Shown here: in pieces, positions 33,754-42,938 of the stretch | How the letters are laid out: each line of letters opens with the position of its first letter | How positions within the stretch are numbered: position 1 is the first letter of the stretch | Assembly (NCBI GenBank): GCA_016182485.1 | Contig: JACPGH010000007.1 | Span: 59,014 to 123,013, forward strand | Direction: 5' to 3' | Length of the DNA: 64,000 nucleotides | Source of the DNA: Candidatus Kaiserbacteria bacterium | GTDB taxonomy: Bacteria; Patescibacteria; Paceibacteria; UBA9973; UBA2103 | Made by a program: the position numbers and the translations under genes | Notes under the pieces: generated by a model | The model's input: the letters and a program-made list of their open reading frames with translations, nothing else | The model's database searches: none | Told to the model about the DNA's origin: nothing

Positions 33754-35498
33754 TGCGTAAACCGATATATGACGAGGTCGCCAAAGACGGCACTTTCCTT
33801 GAGGAACGGGTACTTCGAGAGCTGCCAACTCGGATCGGCTTTCTTGTCCCAGACGACGTAGCTAACCTCGTACCTGGTCATCATATTCTCGAGCCATTTC
33901 GGGGTCGGCATTGCGAGTTTCTTTTCGTAGAGCGCAAGTATCTCTTCAATAGTTTCGTCAGGGATCGCTTCGTAAGAGCCCAAAAATTCCCGGTAGTAGA
34001 TGCCGTATATGTTGGAGGAAATATACTCCCGCTCCGCGGAAAATACGTCCCGGGCCTCTTTTTTCGTAATTCCACGCAGGCGGTAAAAAGTGAAGAGGGA
34101 GTCCAGGAGGCGTTCGCGGGTCGCCGAGAGCGACGCGTAGCCCGCCCTATGATAGAAGAGGTTCAGGGGAGTATAGATCGCCACAACATATGATATCGGA
34201 TCGTTTGACAGGACCACTTCTTCCTTCGCGGCGTTTTGGTTCAGCCAGTGCATGACCGGCGCATACCTTTGCCGCGCGAGAGCGGCCGCCAGCCCGTCGT
34301 CCTTATCGTACAGATAGGAGGAGACCTGAGTGAATGCGCCGACAAAGACAGCCGCGGCCAAAATAAGTCCGAGGAGCGCATTTTTGAATATTTCCGCCCG
34401 CCAGCGGTTGAGCAGGTACACGCATGTGAGCAAAAGAAATATGAGTGCGATCGGCTTGTGGAAATACCAGTGATAGTGGCCGGCCTGCATGACCTTGCCC
34501 GTTAATAGCTGCTGGTTCAAGGTGAGAATAGGCGCAAGCAAAAGAGCCAGCCCAAATAGGTACCTCTCCCTGTCCTGCCGCGGAAACCAGGCAACAAAAG
34601 CGATGAGAGCCGCAAGAGAAACGAGGCCGATGAAAATCGGCTCGCGGCTCATAACTATGCCGAAGCGCATGCCGACTTCAGCGTAAGTCGGATACTGCAT
34701 GGCGCGGAAAAGATTGACGCCGTACGGGATGACGAAAAAGAGCGCGCCCGCGAATACGCCGCCGACGCGCAGCGCTTCCCGCCATCGTCTCAAAACAAGG
34801 AGGGACAATACCAATATTCCGCCGAAGGCGTAGAGATAAGTCCATGAATAAAAATAATTATAGAAATTCGCCGCGAGCAGCACGGCGCTCAGCAAGCCGT
34901 AGAGCCAATGCCGCCGCGTATAAAACAGCCAAAACAGCGCGAGAAAGCCGAAGAAAGGGATGTAGATCATCGCGTCGTTCACCGGCCGCGCGAGTCCTAA
35001 GAAACTGCCCGGCTGCAGCCCGTGCAGGAGACGCAGCAGGCCGGAAAGGTTCGTGATGCGATCCACGAGCAGGACCGCAGCCGTACTCGCGAGCGCGGCG
35101 AGCTTGTCCCTCGAAACAAGGTAAACGAATCCGTAGAGGGCGAGGACAGTGATGAACGGCAGAACAAATCGCGAAAAAAGGATCGTATCATTGATGCCGA
35201 GCGAGAAGGGCTTTCCCATGTACGCGACAGTCATGGATCCGAGCGGCTGGAAAAGATACGGGTCGCTTTTGCCGTCCTTGAAGTAAATACTGCCTAGCGT
35301 GGGGTGGCCATCCATTACCTCGCGTACTCGCGGCGACCACGGCGAGTCGGGCAAGAGCTCTATCCCCTCATAGCCTCCCGATTCGTGCGCGAGGCGGAAA
35401 TGGATCTGCGGAGCGGCGATGCTGATCGAGACGAAGAGACCGAGGAGCAGCGCTCCCCAATGCTTCGCTATCAGCTGCTTAAGGCGCGTAATATTCAT
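33750..35498 (-). CDS. Multi-pass membrane protein, probable GT-C-type glycosyltransferase
   Basis: 582 residues. One helix at about 14-32, a loop to ~90, then about ten more helices and a soluble C-terminal ~180 residues. The layout matches GT-C enzymes that take sugars from polyprenyl phosphates. I see no family-specific motif. Coupled by 4-nt overlaps to both neighbours (UbiA-type and methyltransferase), so it may use the lipid-linked pentose. Confidence 0.6.
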   Translation of the reverse strand: MNITRLKQLIAKHWGALLLGLFVSISIAAPQIHFRLAHESGGYEGIELLPDSPWSPRVREVMDGHPTLGSIYFKDGKSDPYLFQPLGSMTVAYMGKPFSLGINDTILFSRFVLPFITVLALYGFVYLVSRDKLAALASTAAVLLVDRITNLSGLLRLLHGLQPGSFLGLARPVNDAMIYIPFFGFLALFWLFYTRRHWLYGLLSAVLLAANFYNYFYSWTYLYAFGGILVLSLLVLRRWREALRVGGVFAGALFFVIPYGVNLFRAMQYPTYAEVGMRFGIVMSREPIFIGLVSLAALIAFVAWFPRQDRERYLFGLALLLAPILTLNQQLLTGKVMQAGHYHWYFHKPIALIFLLLTCVYLLNRWRAEIFKNALLGLILAAAVFVGAFTQVSSYLYDKDDGLAAALARQRYAPVMHWLNQNAAKEEVVLSNDPISYVVAIYTPLNLFYHRAGYASLSATRERLLDSLFTFYRLRGITKKEARDVFSAEREYISSNIYGIYYREFLGSYEAIPDETIEEILALYEKKLAMPTPKWLENMMTRYEVSYVVWDKKADPSWQLSKYPFLKESAVFGDLVIYRFTQ

Positions 35499-36079
35499 TT
35501 TTCGCCGACGATTATGGTCCAGGGAAACGGGCTGCGGACCGCCTTTATCCCAAAGTAGCGGCGTGCGAGAGCGACAATGCCGCGCCTCGACCAGTGCTGG
35601 ATATGTTCGCGATCGTTCCCGAAATGCGAGAGATTCTTCCCGCGCAGGAAATTGGCCAGTCTAAAAAAGGGTTCATGCGGCACGGTAATAATACAATACC
35701 TCTTCGAGACCCGGTGCAATTCTGAGAGTGCCTTCTCCGGATGCTCAAGATGTTCCAAAACTTCGGAACATATGACAAGATCGAACGATTTGTCCGCATA
35801 AGGAAGCTCATATACGCTCCCTTTTTTTGGGAAAAGGCGGGGATGCAGCTTTCGCCCAAGTGCGAGAGCCTGCTCTGATATATCGACTCCCTCCAGCGTC
35901 CGCCCTATTCCCTCTCTGCGCAATTTCTCCAAAGTGAATCCTTCGCCGCAGCCGGCGTCCAGAATGCGCTCCGGATCGAGTTTCTTAGCCTCCACCGCGA
36001 GCATGGCGAGAAAGCGGTGATTGAGAATCTTCTGTAAGGGATTCTTCGCCGAATGTTTGCGGAAGTTGTCGGTGGTCAT
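35495..36079 (-). CDS. Class I SAM-dependent methyltransferase
   Basis: 194 residues. ILDAGCGEGFTLEKL (SAM loop), GVDISEQAL, LPYADKSFDLVICSEVLEHL and LHRVSKRYCIITVPHEPF are textbook. Small Methyltransf_11-type enzyme in a glycan operon, so a sugar O-methyltransferase or lipid-linked-substrate enzyme is possible. Confidence 0.88.
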   Translation of the reverse strand: MTTDNFRKHSAKNPLQKILNHRFLAMLAVEAKKLDPERILDAGCGEGFTLEKLRREGIGRTLEGVDISEQALALGRKLHPRLFPKKGSVYELPYADKSFDLVICSEVLEHLEHPEKALSELHRVSKRYCIITVPHEPFFRLANFLRGKNLSHFGNDREHIQHWSRRGIVALARRYFGIKAVRSPFPWTIIVGEK

Positions 36080-36083
36080 GTCC

Positions 36084-37016
36084 TTATGCCCGCTCTACTT
36101 CTTCCCGAATCGTATACAAAGTTCTGCCTGAGCGCTGGCGTATGAGAAGTTCTCCTAAAAAGCCGGAGGAGAATAGCTGGATACCTATCACAACGAGGAG
36201 TACGCCGAGCATGAAGAGTGGCCTATTTCCTATCGCTGCCCTCTCAAAAAGCTTAATATACGCGAGATACGCAAGTACTGCCACGCCGGCCAGCGACAAT
36301 ACCGAGCCGATGATCCCGAAGAAATGCATGGGACGGTCTGTGAACCGCCGAACGAGGAGGAGCGTTATGAAATCGAAGAACGATTTAGAAAATCGGCGCA
36401 GATTCCCGAACTTAGAAACGCCGAATTTCCGTTCCCGGTGATTCACTATCATTTCCGATATCCGGAATCCCAGGGCGGCGGCGATTGCCGGAATATAGCG
36501 ATGCATGTCGCCATACAGATCGAGCGCTTTGGCGACCTCTTTGCGATAGAGCTTGAAGCCGCAGTTCATGTCATGCACTGCCGTGCCCGTGAAGAAACGG
36601 GTAAAGCCGTTCGCAAGTTTCGATACGATGCGCTTGGCCGCACTATCATGCCGATGCTTCTTCCAGCCGCATACTAGATCGGAACCCTCGCGCCGCATAT
36701 GTTCGAGGAAGAGCGGTATCTCCTTCGGGTCGTCCTGCAGATCGCCGTCCAACGTGAAAATGAAATCGCCCCGGGCGGCTTTTAATCCGGCTTGCAGGGC
36801 CTGCGATTTGCCAAAGTTGCGCGAGAACTCGATAACGCGCACGGGACTTACGTTCCGTAACGCGGCAGCCGTGCCGTCCGTCGAGCCATCGTCAATAAAA
36901 ATAATCTCGAACGGAATTCCGGTCCCTCGCAGAATAGGCAGTAATTCGGCGTGCAGCCTAGCCACGCTTTCTTCCTCGTTATATACAGGCACGACGACGG
37001 AAATCATGCCGCTCAT
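36084..37016 (-). CDS. Polyprenyl-phosphate glycosyltransferase, GT2 DPM1/GtrB type
   Basis: 310 residues. GT-A domain (VVPVYNEEESVARLHAEL, FIDDGSTDGT, TLDGDLQDDPKEIPLFLEHM) and two C-terminal helices (FGIIGSVLSLAGVAVLAYLA, LFMLGVLLVVIGIQLF). These enzymes load a sugar onto undecaprenyl phosphate at the inner face. The next gene is a small GtrA-like membrane protein, the usual partner. Confidence 0.92.
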   Translation of the reverse strand: MSGMISVVVPVYNEEESVARLHAELLPILRGTGIPFEIIFIDDGSTDGTAAALRNVSPVRVIEFSRNFGKSQALQAGLKAARGDFIFTLDGDLQDDPKEIPLFLEHMRREGSDLVCGWKKHRHDSAAKRIVSKLANGFTRFFTGTAVHDMNCGFKLYRKEVAKALDLYGDMHRYIPAIAAALGFRISEMIVNHRERKFGVSKFGNLRRFSKSFFDFITLLLVRRFTDRPMHFFGIIGSVLSLAGVAVLAYLAYIKLFERAAIGNRPLFMLGVLLVVIGIQLFSSGFLGELLIRQRSGRTLYTIREEVERA

Positions 37017-37058
37017 TTATACCATAGAAATCCAATCCTGGAAATATTCAGTTCACTT

Positions 37059-37286
37059 TCAGCCTACAACCCCCAAGAGATCCATAGCCACGTATCGAAT
37101 GATGAAATTCAGGACGACCACGAAAATGCTCGAGAATACGGTTGGCCAATGCATGATGTCAATAAACAGCCAGAGAAGAATGACGTTGAGAAGCGAGACG
37201 ACGATACCGATCCAGGTATAGTGGAAAAATTTCTTGTCCCAGAAAAGGCGCCTGAGATAATTTTGCTTCTTCGGCGATTCCTCCAT
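37059..37286 (-). CDS. Short GtrA-like membrane protein
   Basis: 75 residues from MEESPKKQNYLRR, with two hydrophobic helices (TWIGIVVSLLNVILLWLF, VFSSIFVVVLNFIIRYVA). It looks like the first half of a GtrA domain (normally about 120 residues with four helices), so it may work as a dimer or be a reduced form. Placed next to the DPM1/GtrB-type transferase. Confidence 0.6.
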   Translation of the reverse strand: MEESPKKQNYLRRLFWDKKFFHYTWIGIVVSLLNVILLWLFIDIMHWPTVFSSIFVVVLNFIIRYVAMDLLGVVG

Positions 37287-37339
37287 AGTTAGAACAATAT
37301 CATGAATGCGAACGGCACGAGCTAGCCGCTGATTTTCCA

Positions 37340-38401
37340 TTAGCGCGATTTCAATGCATAGGCCTGCACGTAGCTTTGTACCACCGCGCTCCAGTCATGG
37401 GCTTTTGCCCATCGCACCCCGCTTTCGGCCATGCGTTCTGCAAGACCGGTTTCTTTCATAATTTTTAGGATAGCTTCCGCCACCGCGTGCGGATCATTCT
37501 GCGGTACTAACAATCCTGTTTCTCCGTTTATAATGGCGTCTTCCGCGCCGGAATCTAGGCTTCCTATGACTGGCAAGCCGCATGCGCCCGCCTCAAGATA
37601 TACCAGTCCGAACCCTTCGAAATCGGAGTCCAGCGTGAGCGAAGGCAGCATAAAGAGTTTCGCTTTTCTGTATAGCTTGACTAGTTCCTCATGAGATAAA
37701 TTCTCCTGGAATATTACGTCTTCTCGCACGCCGAGCCGCGCCGCCTGTTGTTCCAGTGCTGCGAAATAGGCGGCATTGCCCCGATTCCCGACTATGTAGT
37801 AACGCAGTGACTTCAGCTCCGCGCGGGCTTTCGCAAAGGCGGCGAGCGAGACATCGTATCCCTTCGCGGGATTCAGGGCGCCGACGGTGACTATGCTGTC
37901 TTCCCGGCCTCCGAGTGAAAGCGCCGGATCGTGAAATTTTTCGAAATTAATCCCGTTATTGATGACGTGAAGGTTCGCGAGGCCGAGTGCGAACAGGCGC
38001 CGGCGGGTGTACTCGCTCACGCAGATTACTTTTTCTGCCTGTTCGAACGACTTCTTATGAAGGTATCGTTTCGCCCGCGAGAAAGTAAACGGGAGTACTG
38101 CCCACGTGCCATGGGCGGTAATAAAGTATCTCTTGCCCGTGAACAGGGACAGCCATTGGGCAATGCACGAGTACGGCTCGATGAGCGCGTGAATGACATC
38201 GCAGTTCTTGGCGTACGGTCGCAGTTTCCACGCATACCAAAATGCCAGGAAATAGGTTCTGTACGTGAGCGGATGCGGCAAGACTCCGCGGATGAAGACG
38301 GTCTCTGCCCCATGACGCCCCAGAGCGCCGATAAGATCGGCGGAGTATCGGCCCCATCCGTTCTTTACATCAAGATCGGCCGTTAAGACGAATATTTTCA
38401 T
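37340..38401 (-). CDS. Glycosyltransferase family 4
   Basis: 353 residues. Donor site DFEGFGLVYLEAGACGLPVI (E-x7-E) and VTVGALNPAKGYDVSLAAF. N-terminus MKIFVLTADLDVKNGWGRY fits GT4. Overlaps the upstream GT4 gene by 4 nt. Confidence 0.92.
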   Translation of the reverse strand: MKIFVLTADLDVKNGWGRYSADLIGALGRHGAETVFIRGVLPHPLTYRTYFLAFWYAWKLRPYAKNCDVIHALIEPYSCIAQWLSLFTGKRYFITAHGTWAVLPFTFSRAKRYLHKKSFEQAEKVICVSEYTRRRLFALGLANLHVINNGINFEKFHDPALSLGGREDSIVTVGALNPAKGYDVSLAAFAKARAELKSLRYYIVGNRGNAAYFAALEQQAARLGVREDVIFQENLSHEELVKLYRKAKLFMLPSLTLDSDFEGFGLVYLEAGACGLPVIGSLDSGAEDAIINGETGLLVPQNDPHAVAEAILKIMKETGLAERMAESGVRWAKAHDWSAVVQSYVQAYALKSR

Positions 38402-39507
38402 GATTCTCTGTTGCGAATGAATGCCAGTATACGCTCCGCGCGGCGCGGCCAGCTGAACTGCTCGACCGCTTCTCGCGCCGCATTCACGCGCGCTTGCGAA
38501 TCCGGACCGGTTACTGCGCGTATTATTCCTTCTGCGAGCGCCTGCGGATCAGCGGGTGGCACGAGCACGGCAGTCTCTTCGGAGAGCACGTCGCGGAACG
38601 ACGGCAGGTCGCTCGCTACGATCGGCCGGCGCGCCGCCATATATTCGAACAGCTTCATGGGCGAAGTATAGTGGCGTGCCGTGTCCGACGCCGGATCGCC
38701 GGTAAGGATGAGTGCGTCCGCTGCAGCAAGCCACACCGGAATTTCTTCATATTGTCGCAGGCCGACATATCTCTGATTGCTGCCGGAATCCGAAGAACTT
38801 ATGGATCCGACAAAAACGATTTCATACTCATCCGGGAGGAATTGCCCCGCCTCGCGCAAATACCGAAGTCCCTTCCAAGGGAGATCGGAGCCTACATAGA
38901 GCGCCAGCTTCTTGTCTTGCGGCAAACCGAGTCGTGTCCGCGCTTCTCTCTTATTCATCGCAGTCCCGAACTGTCCAAGATCCACGCCGTCGGGCGCGAC
39001 AAGTACGGATTGCGGCGATAAGGAATATTTCCGTATCAGATCGTCTCTATAATATTTGGTCACGACCACGATGCCTCGAGCGCGGCGAACAGCGCGCGCT
39101 TCTGATCGCTCCCTACGCGCCTTGATGTGGTTTTCCCACACAAATCCGGCACGGCTTACCAGCGGCAAAAGCCATCCCAACTCTCCTCGTACATATAAAA
39201 CTGAATCCCGTTCGACATAACGCTTGAGGTGCCAAGCTAACGAAAGAGTGAAAGCAAGCGTCTGAAGCGCGAAAGCGCGGGAATAACCCCTCCAAAAAAA
39301 TTCGAGCGTTGGCAGGTACGTAATCTGGAATATCGGTTTGACAGAATAATATGCGTATGGATCCGCGGGGCTCGTGCCCGGCCGTTTCGGCACGATGAGC
39401 TCGACATCGGCCCCTGCCTGGACGAGCGCTTCACACGTCTTCATCACTTGAAGCCCGTGCGCTCTATGAGTCGGGATCCGCGCATTTACCGCATAGCGTA
39501 TCTTCAT
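38398..39507 (-). CDS. Glycosyltransferase family 4
   Basis: 369 residues from MKIRYAVNARIPTHRAHG. LYVGSDLPWKGLRYLREA and TSPMKLFEYMAARRPIVASD support GT4; the first glutamate of E-x7-E is replaced by a Lys-Leu-Phe-Glu form common in one GT4 branch. The frame extends upstream but the chosen ATG gives a 4-nt overlap with the previous gene, as elsewhere in this run. Confidence 0.9.
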   Translation of the reverse strand: MKIRYAVNARIPTHRAHGLQVMKTCEALVQAGADVELIVPKRPGTSPADPYAYYSVKPIFQITYLPTLEFFWRGYSRAFALQTLAFTLSLAWHLKRYVERDSVLYVRGELGWLLPLVSRAGFVWENHIKARRERSEARAVRRARGIVVVTKYYRDDLIRKYSLSPQSVLVAPDGVDLGQFGTAMNKREARTRLGLPQDKKLALYVGSDLPWKGLRYLREAGQFLPDEYEIVFVGSISSSDSGSNQRYVGLRQYEEIPVWLAAADALILTGDPASDTARHYTSPMKLFEYMAARRPIVASDLPSFRDVLSEETAVLVPPADPQALAEGIIRAVTGPDSQARVNAAREAVEQFSWPRRAERILAFIRNRES

Positions 39508-40367
39508 ATCTTCTCTGCTATTAGGGCGAGCTTCATCCCCGGGAGCACGCTCGCAAGATACCGTTTCCATACCGAGCTTTGCGGCGCGCGTTCGAAGAGA
39601 TCCCGCCCGCTCGCCTCAGCTTGTTGATCTCGAGAAGTGCCTTCCTTCTTGAGACAGGAGGCCATCCACCGGAGAGGCTGCGTAATAATGAACGGCACAC
39701 TGCGCTCCTCTGCTATTACGCGGAACCCTGCTCCGTTAAGCAAACTTCGCAGCGTACGAGGCGAGAAGGCATACAAGTGATTCGGAACATCCAAAACACT
39801 TCTCATGAGCTTGCGGGAAACTTTAGCATCTACGCTCTGCACATTCGGCACTTCGATGAGCAGACGACCTCCTTTTTTCAATACGCGATTAACTTCTGCT
39901 AGAGCCGCTTTCGGATCCGGCACGTGTTCGAGCACGTGATACATAACGACATACGCAAAGGTGCCGGTCTCGAATTTCGCCCGCTCGAGCGTTCCCTGAA
40001 TCATCGCGAGGCCGTAATTCCGGCGCGCCTGTTCCGCGGCGCGCTTGGATAGCTCGACCCCGCGCACCGCATAACCCGCCTCGCGCAATAGCGCGAGAAA
40101 ATCTCCCGATGCGGCTCCGATCTCAAGCAGCTCTCCCTGCGGCACGAGGTACTGCTTCACGAGCCTGAAACGGTACGAGAAGGCCCCCTTATTTTTACGG
40201 CCGGCGTAGTTTTCCGGATAATACTCTTCGCTGTAGTGGCGTTCCTGATCCTTCGGCCATGAGCGCCGGGGAAGCCACCCTAAACCGCATGTTCGGCATC
40301 GGAGATACCCGACGGCGATCGGCCGGTACTCCGCGCTCCCGCAGTTGTAGCAACGTTCGAAGTTCAT
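39504..40367 (-). CDS. Methyltransferase with N-terminal zinc-ribbon
   Basis: 287 residues. Residues 5-30 carry CYNCGS...CRTCGLG (two CxxC knuckles), then a class I SAM fold (LLEIGAASGDFLALLREAGY, VMYHVLEHVPDPKAALAEV, KKGGRLLIEVPNVQS). This Methyltransf_23-with-zinc-ribbon type is frequent in O-antigen clusters. Confidence 0.88.
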   Translation of the reverse strand: MNFERCYNCGSAEYRPIAVGYLRCRTCGLGWLPRRSWPKDQERHYSEEYYPENYAGRKNKGAFSYRFRLVKQYLVPQGELLEIGAASGDFLALLREAGYAVRGVELSKRAAEQARRNYGLAMIQGTLERAKFETGTFAYVVMYHVLEHVPDPKAALAEVNRVLKKGGRLLIEVPNVQSVDAKVSRKLMRSVLDVPNHLYAFSPRTLRSLLNGAGFRVIAEERSVPFIITQPLRWMASCLKKEGTSRDQQAEASGRDLFERAPQSSVWKRYLASVLPGMKLALIAEKI

Positions 40368-41437
40368 GAGAGAAGGGTATCGACGAGAGCCGCCAGGTCT
40401 TCTGCGTAGCGACGAGAAGAATATCGCTCTCGGACGGTGCGCGCGCCGTGAGCGGCAAGACGCTTTCTGAGATGGCCGTCATCCCAGAGCCGCCGCATCG
40501 CTTCGGCGAGCTTTTCGGAGTCTTTCGCCGGCACAGAGACATAATCCTCGGGAGATAAGTATTCGGCAAGCCACGAGCGGTGAGTGGCGATAACCGGGCG
40601 CCCTGCCGCGAGAGATTCGAGTACGACTGTTTGACCGCTGCAGTCCGTTCCAAAGATAGAATCGTCGGGAAGCGATGCCACGACCACGACACGAGCTTCC
40701 CGGTACATATCACTGAGCGAACCGAGCGGCACGTCATAAAGTACTTTCACGTTCTCCGGAATACGCGCGCTCCCTGGAATGTTCTTCTTCGAGGCAATGA
40801 TGACTGTTGGCAGACCGGCGCGTTCCGCAGCGAGAAGCAACGTGGGGTAGTCGCGACCGGAATCCTTTCCTATGCTCAGAACAACCGCGCCTTCGTTTGC
40901 GGAGACCTTGCTCCAATAGGCAGAATCTACGCCGAACCGTATCTCATGTAGGCAGTTTCCCCGTATACCGAACCGGATAAGGTCATGCCGCTGCTGCTGC
41001 GATAAGCATACGATAGCTGCACACCGCTTCAAGCAGAAACGGAGGATCCGCCGGCGCACCGGATGCTTCGCATGCCTCCTAATTAGCGTCGACGTATTGA
41101 TGGCTACAAGTATCCAGCGCGGGCGCCTCCCCCGAAACCGCCCGAGGAGGGACACGACGCATCCTACCAGCAATCCATCGGAAGCGATGACAGCATCGTA
41201 GCGTAGAAGCCGGGGAAGGAGCGTGAGATGGACAAGCGAGGGCGGAATGATCGCATGTAGGAATTTCGGGGGAGCCGTTTCCACGGAGTGCGTGCTCACG
41301 GTATCAACCGCGAAATCTGCACGTTCGGCGAAAAAATTAGCTCCTCGTAGGATAGAATCGGGCAGTTCGCCGCGTTCTACCGCTCCCGCCATTTCCGTCC
41401 GATCAGCCCCGATAAAGAAGAAAGCGATGTGCCGCAT
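40364..41437 (-). CDS. GT-B glycosyltransferase
   Basis: 357 residues from MRHIAFFFIGADRTEM. Donor-domain pattern GTDCSGQTVVLESLAAGRPV and VVLSIGKDSGRDYPTLLLAAE. The long N-terminal extension of the frame is rejected since it crosses the previous gene. Confidence 0.85.
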   Translation of the reverse strand: MRHIAFFFIGADRTEMAGAVERGELPDSILRGANFFAERADFAVDTVSTHSVETAPPKFLHAIIPPSLVHLTLLPRLLRYDAVIASDGLLVGCVVSLLGRFRGRRPRWILVAINTSTLIRRHAKHPVRRRILRFCLKRCAAIVCLSQQQRHDLIRFGIRGNCLHEIRFGVDSAYWSKVSANEGAVVLSIGKDSGRDYPTLLLAAERAGLPTVIIASKKNIPGSARIPENVKVLYDVPLGSLSDMYREARVVVVASLPDDSIFGTDCSGQTVVLESLAAGRPVIATHRSWLAEYLSPEDYVSVPAKDSEKLAEAMRRLWDDGHLRKRLAAHGARTVRERYSSRRYAEDLAALVDTLLS

Positions 41438-41439
41438 AA

Positions 41440-42483
41440 TTATGCTTTCAACGCACTGAGCATCTTCCCGGCAAGAATCTTCGGGGTGTACTCTCGAAGA
41501 AAAAGTGCGTGCGCATTCTCGGCCACGCGCGAGAGATCGGCCGGGCGGTCGCGCAATTCGACTATTTTTGCGGCGAGCGCGCGGTAGTCGCCGGGAGGCA
41601 CGGTAAAGCAAGTTTCGTTATCTTGCAGGATTTCCAGCACTCCCCGGTTAGCGGCGGTCAGGTACGGCAATTTCATGCTCATGCTCTCGAAGGCCTTGTG
41701 CGGGATAGTGGTTTCTAAGCGCGGATGAGCGGCGAGCTGTCCGAGAGAAAGATGGCACTCGAGCATTTTGCGTCGCAGGTCCTCGATCGGGAGCCGCTCA
41801 GTTATGAGTTCGAGGTTCTTCAGTGCGAGCTCTCGTATGAGCTTCTCAATTTCCGGCAATAGGAGGCCTCGTCCCAAGATGCGGATTAAAATACCCGCCG
41901 ACTCTAATTCTTTGGCCGCGCGTACGGCGATATCCGCGCCGGCCTCGGGCAGGAACATGCCGCGGAAGACGACTGAGAACTGGTTTAACTTCGGCACGGA
42001 GGCATCGTAGAAAAATTCGCGGTCATCCGTACCCACATAATCCATGGAGAGCTTGCGTCGATTTACTTTGTAGAGCCTGCGGACCTTTTCTTTTTGAGCG
42101 GTGGTTTCGACGAACGAGCGAGCCGCCGCATGAAATGCGAGGAGATCGAGCAGGAAATACCATGCCGAGGCGAATGAAAATTTTCTGCCCGCGAGGCGCG
42201 ACAATATCATTCCGTCAAAAAAGGTGCAGAGCGCGTTATAAAAAACTGGCTTGCGGGTCAAGAGCTTCATGAACGGGACGAGAATGCCTCCGACATATCC
42301 CACCATGACGGCATCGCAGTCGCGCCCGCTCGCGCGGAACAGCCGCGCGATATTCAGATACTTGCGCCATCCCGGCGTATTGTCCGCGATCTCCACGATC
42401 TCCGCACCGTTCTCCCGCAGGCCCCGGAGGGTGATCTGATCACGGGGATTCTTCAGATTGAAATTTACGTAACAAATTCTCAT
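41440..42483 (-). CDS. Glycosyltransferase (GT4-like)
   Basis: 347 residues. N-terminus MRICYVNFNLKNPRDQI, donor region RLETTIPHKAFESMSMKLPY and DNETCFTVPPGDYRALAAKI. Related to GT4/GT-B enzymes; specificity unknown. Stands between the carbamoylation cassette and other glycosyltransferases. Confidence 0.82.
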   Translation of the reverse strand: MRICYVNFNLKNPRDQITLRGLRENGAEIVEIADNTPGWRKYLNIARLFRASGRDCDAVMVGYVGGILVPFMKLLTRKPVFYNALCTFFDGMILSRLAGRKFSFASAWYFLLDLLAFHAAARSFVETTAQKEKVRRLYKVNRRKLSMDYVGTDDREFFYDASVPKLNQFSVVFRGMFLPEAGADIAVRAAKELESAGILIRILGRGLLLPEIEKLIRELALKNLELITERLPIEDLRRKMLECHLSLGQLAAHPRLETTIPHKAFESMSMKLPYLTAANRGVLEILQDNETCFTVPPGDYRALAAKIVELRDRPADLSRVAENAHALFLREYTPKILAGKMLSALKA

Positions 42484-42492
42484 TCGAGTCTC

Positions 42493-42645
42493 CTAAAACA
42501 GCGTGTAAATAAAAGGCGCGAGCGGGGACGAAGCCGAGACCGCCATAACCGCGCCAAGCAGCGCGAGCACAATGATGACGGGCGCCAGCCACCATTTTTT
42601 TCTATGCAAGAGGAATTCTCCTATTTCTTTCGCGGCTTGCAGCAT
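42493..42645 (-). CDS. DUF5989-family small membrane protein
   Basis: 50 residues from MLQAAKEIGEFLLHRKKWW. The pattern (G-E-F-x-x-x-x-R-K-K-W-W, one helix, APFIYTLF end) is that of DUF5989, regularly found with carbamoyltransferase and SxtJ-like genes. The ATG overlaps the upstream TGA (TGATG), implying coupled translation. Role unknown. Confidence 0.85.
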   Translation of the reverse strand: MLQAAKEIGEFLLHRKKWWLAPVIIVLALLGAVMAVSASSPLAPFIYTLF

Positions 42646-42938
42646 CAGAATTTTTTGGAATACGAGTTTTCCCGGCTCTCTTCGGAAACGGGGAGCCAAT
42701 AGCTCGGCCGGTTTTTAGCGATTTGCCGATCAAGCGGGTCCTTGCCGAAGAGACGGAATAAGAGACCCATGGGCAGTATCACAATAGCATACACGGCGAG
42801 AAGCAGGAACCGGAAAACGAACCAGCCGAGGACGAGAGCGATGAGCATCCAGGCCTTATAGAGGGTGGGCACCCGCGAGAACCACCGCGGGATATGGAGT
42901 TCCGCCAAGTCGAGCTTGAGGTCGTTAATCAGGAGCAT
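42645..42938 (-). CDS. SxtJ-like small membrane protein
   Basis: 97 residues, helices at about 28-62, and the family's closing motif PMGLLFRLFGKDPLDR. SxtJ-type proteins accompany NodU/CmcH carbamoyltransferases; function unknown. Overlaps the SGNH hydrolase gene by 14 nt. Confidence 0.82.
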   Translation of the reverse strand: MLLINDLKLDLAELHIPRWFSRVPTLYKAWMLIALVLGWFVFRFLLLAVYAIVILPMGLLFRLFGKDPLDRQIAKNRPSYWLPVSEESRENSYSKKF

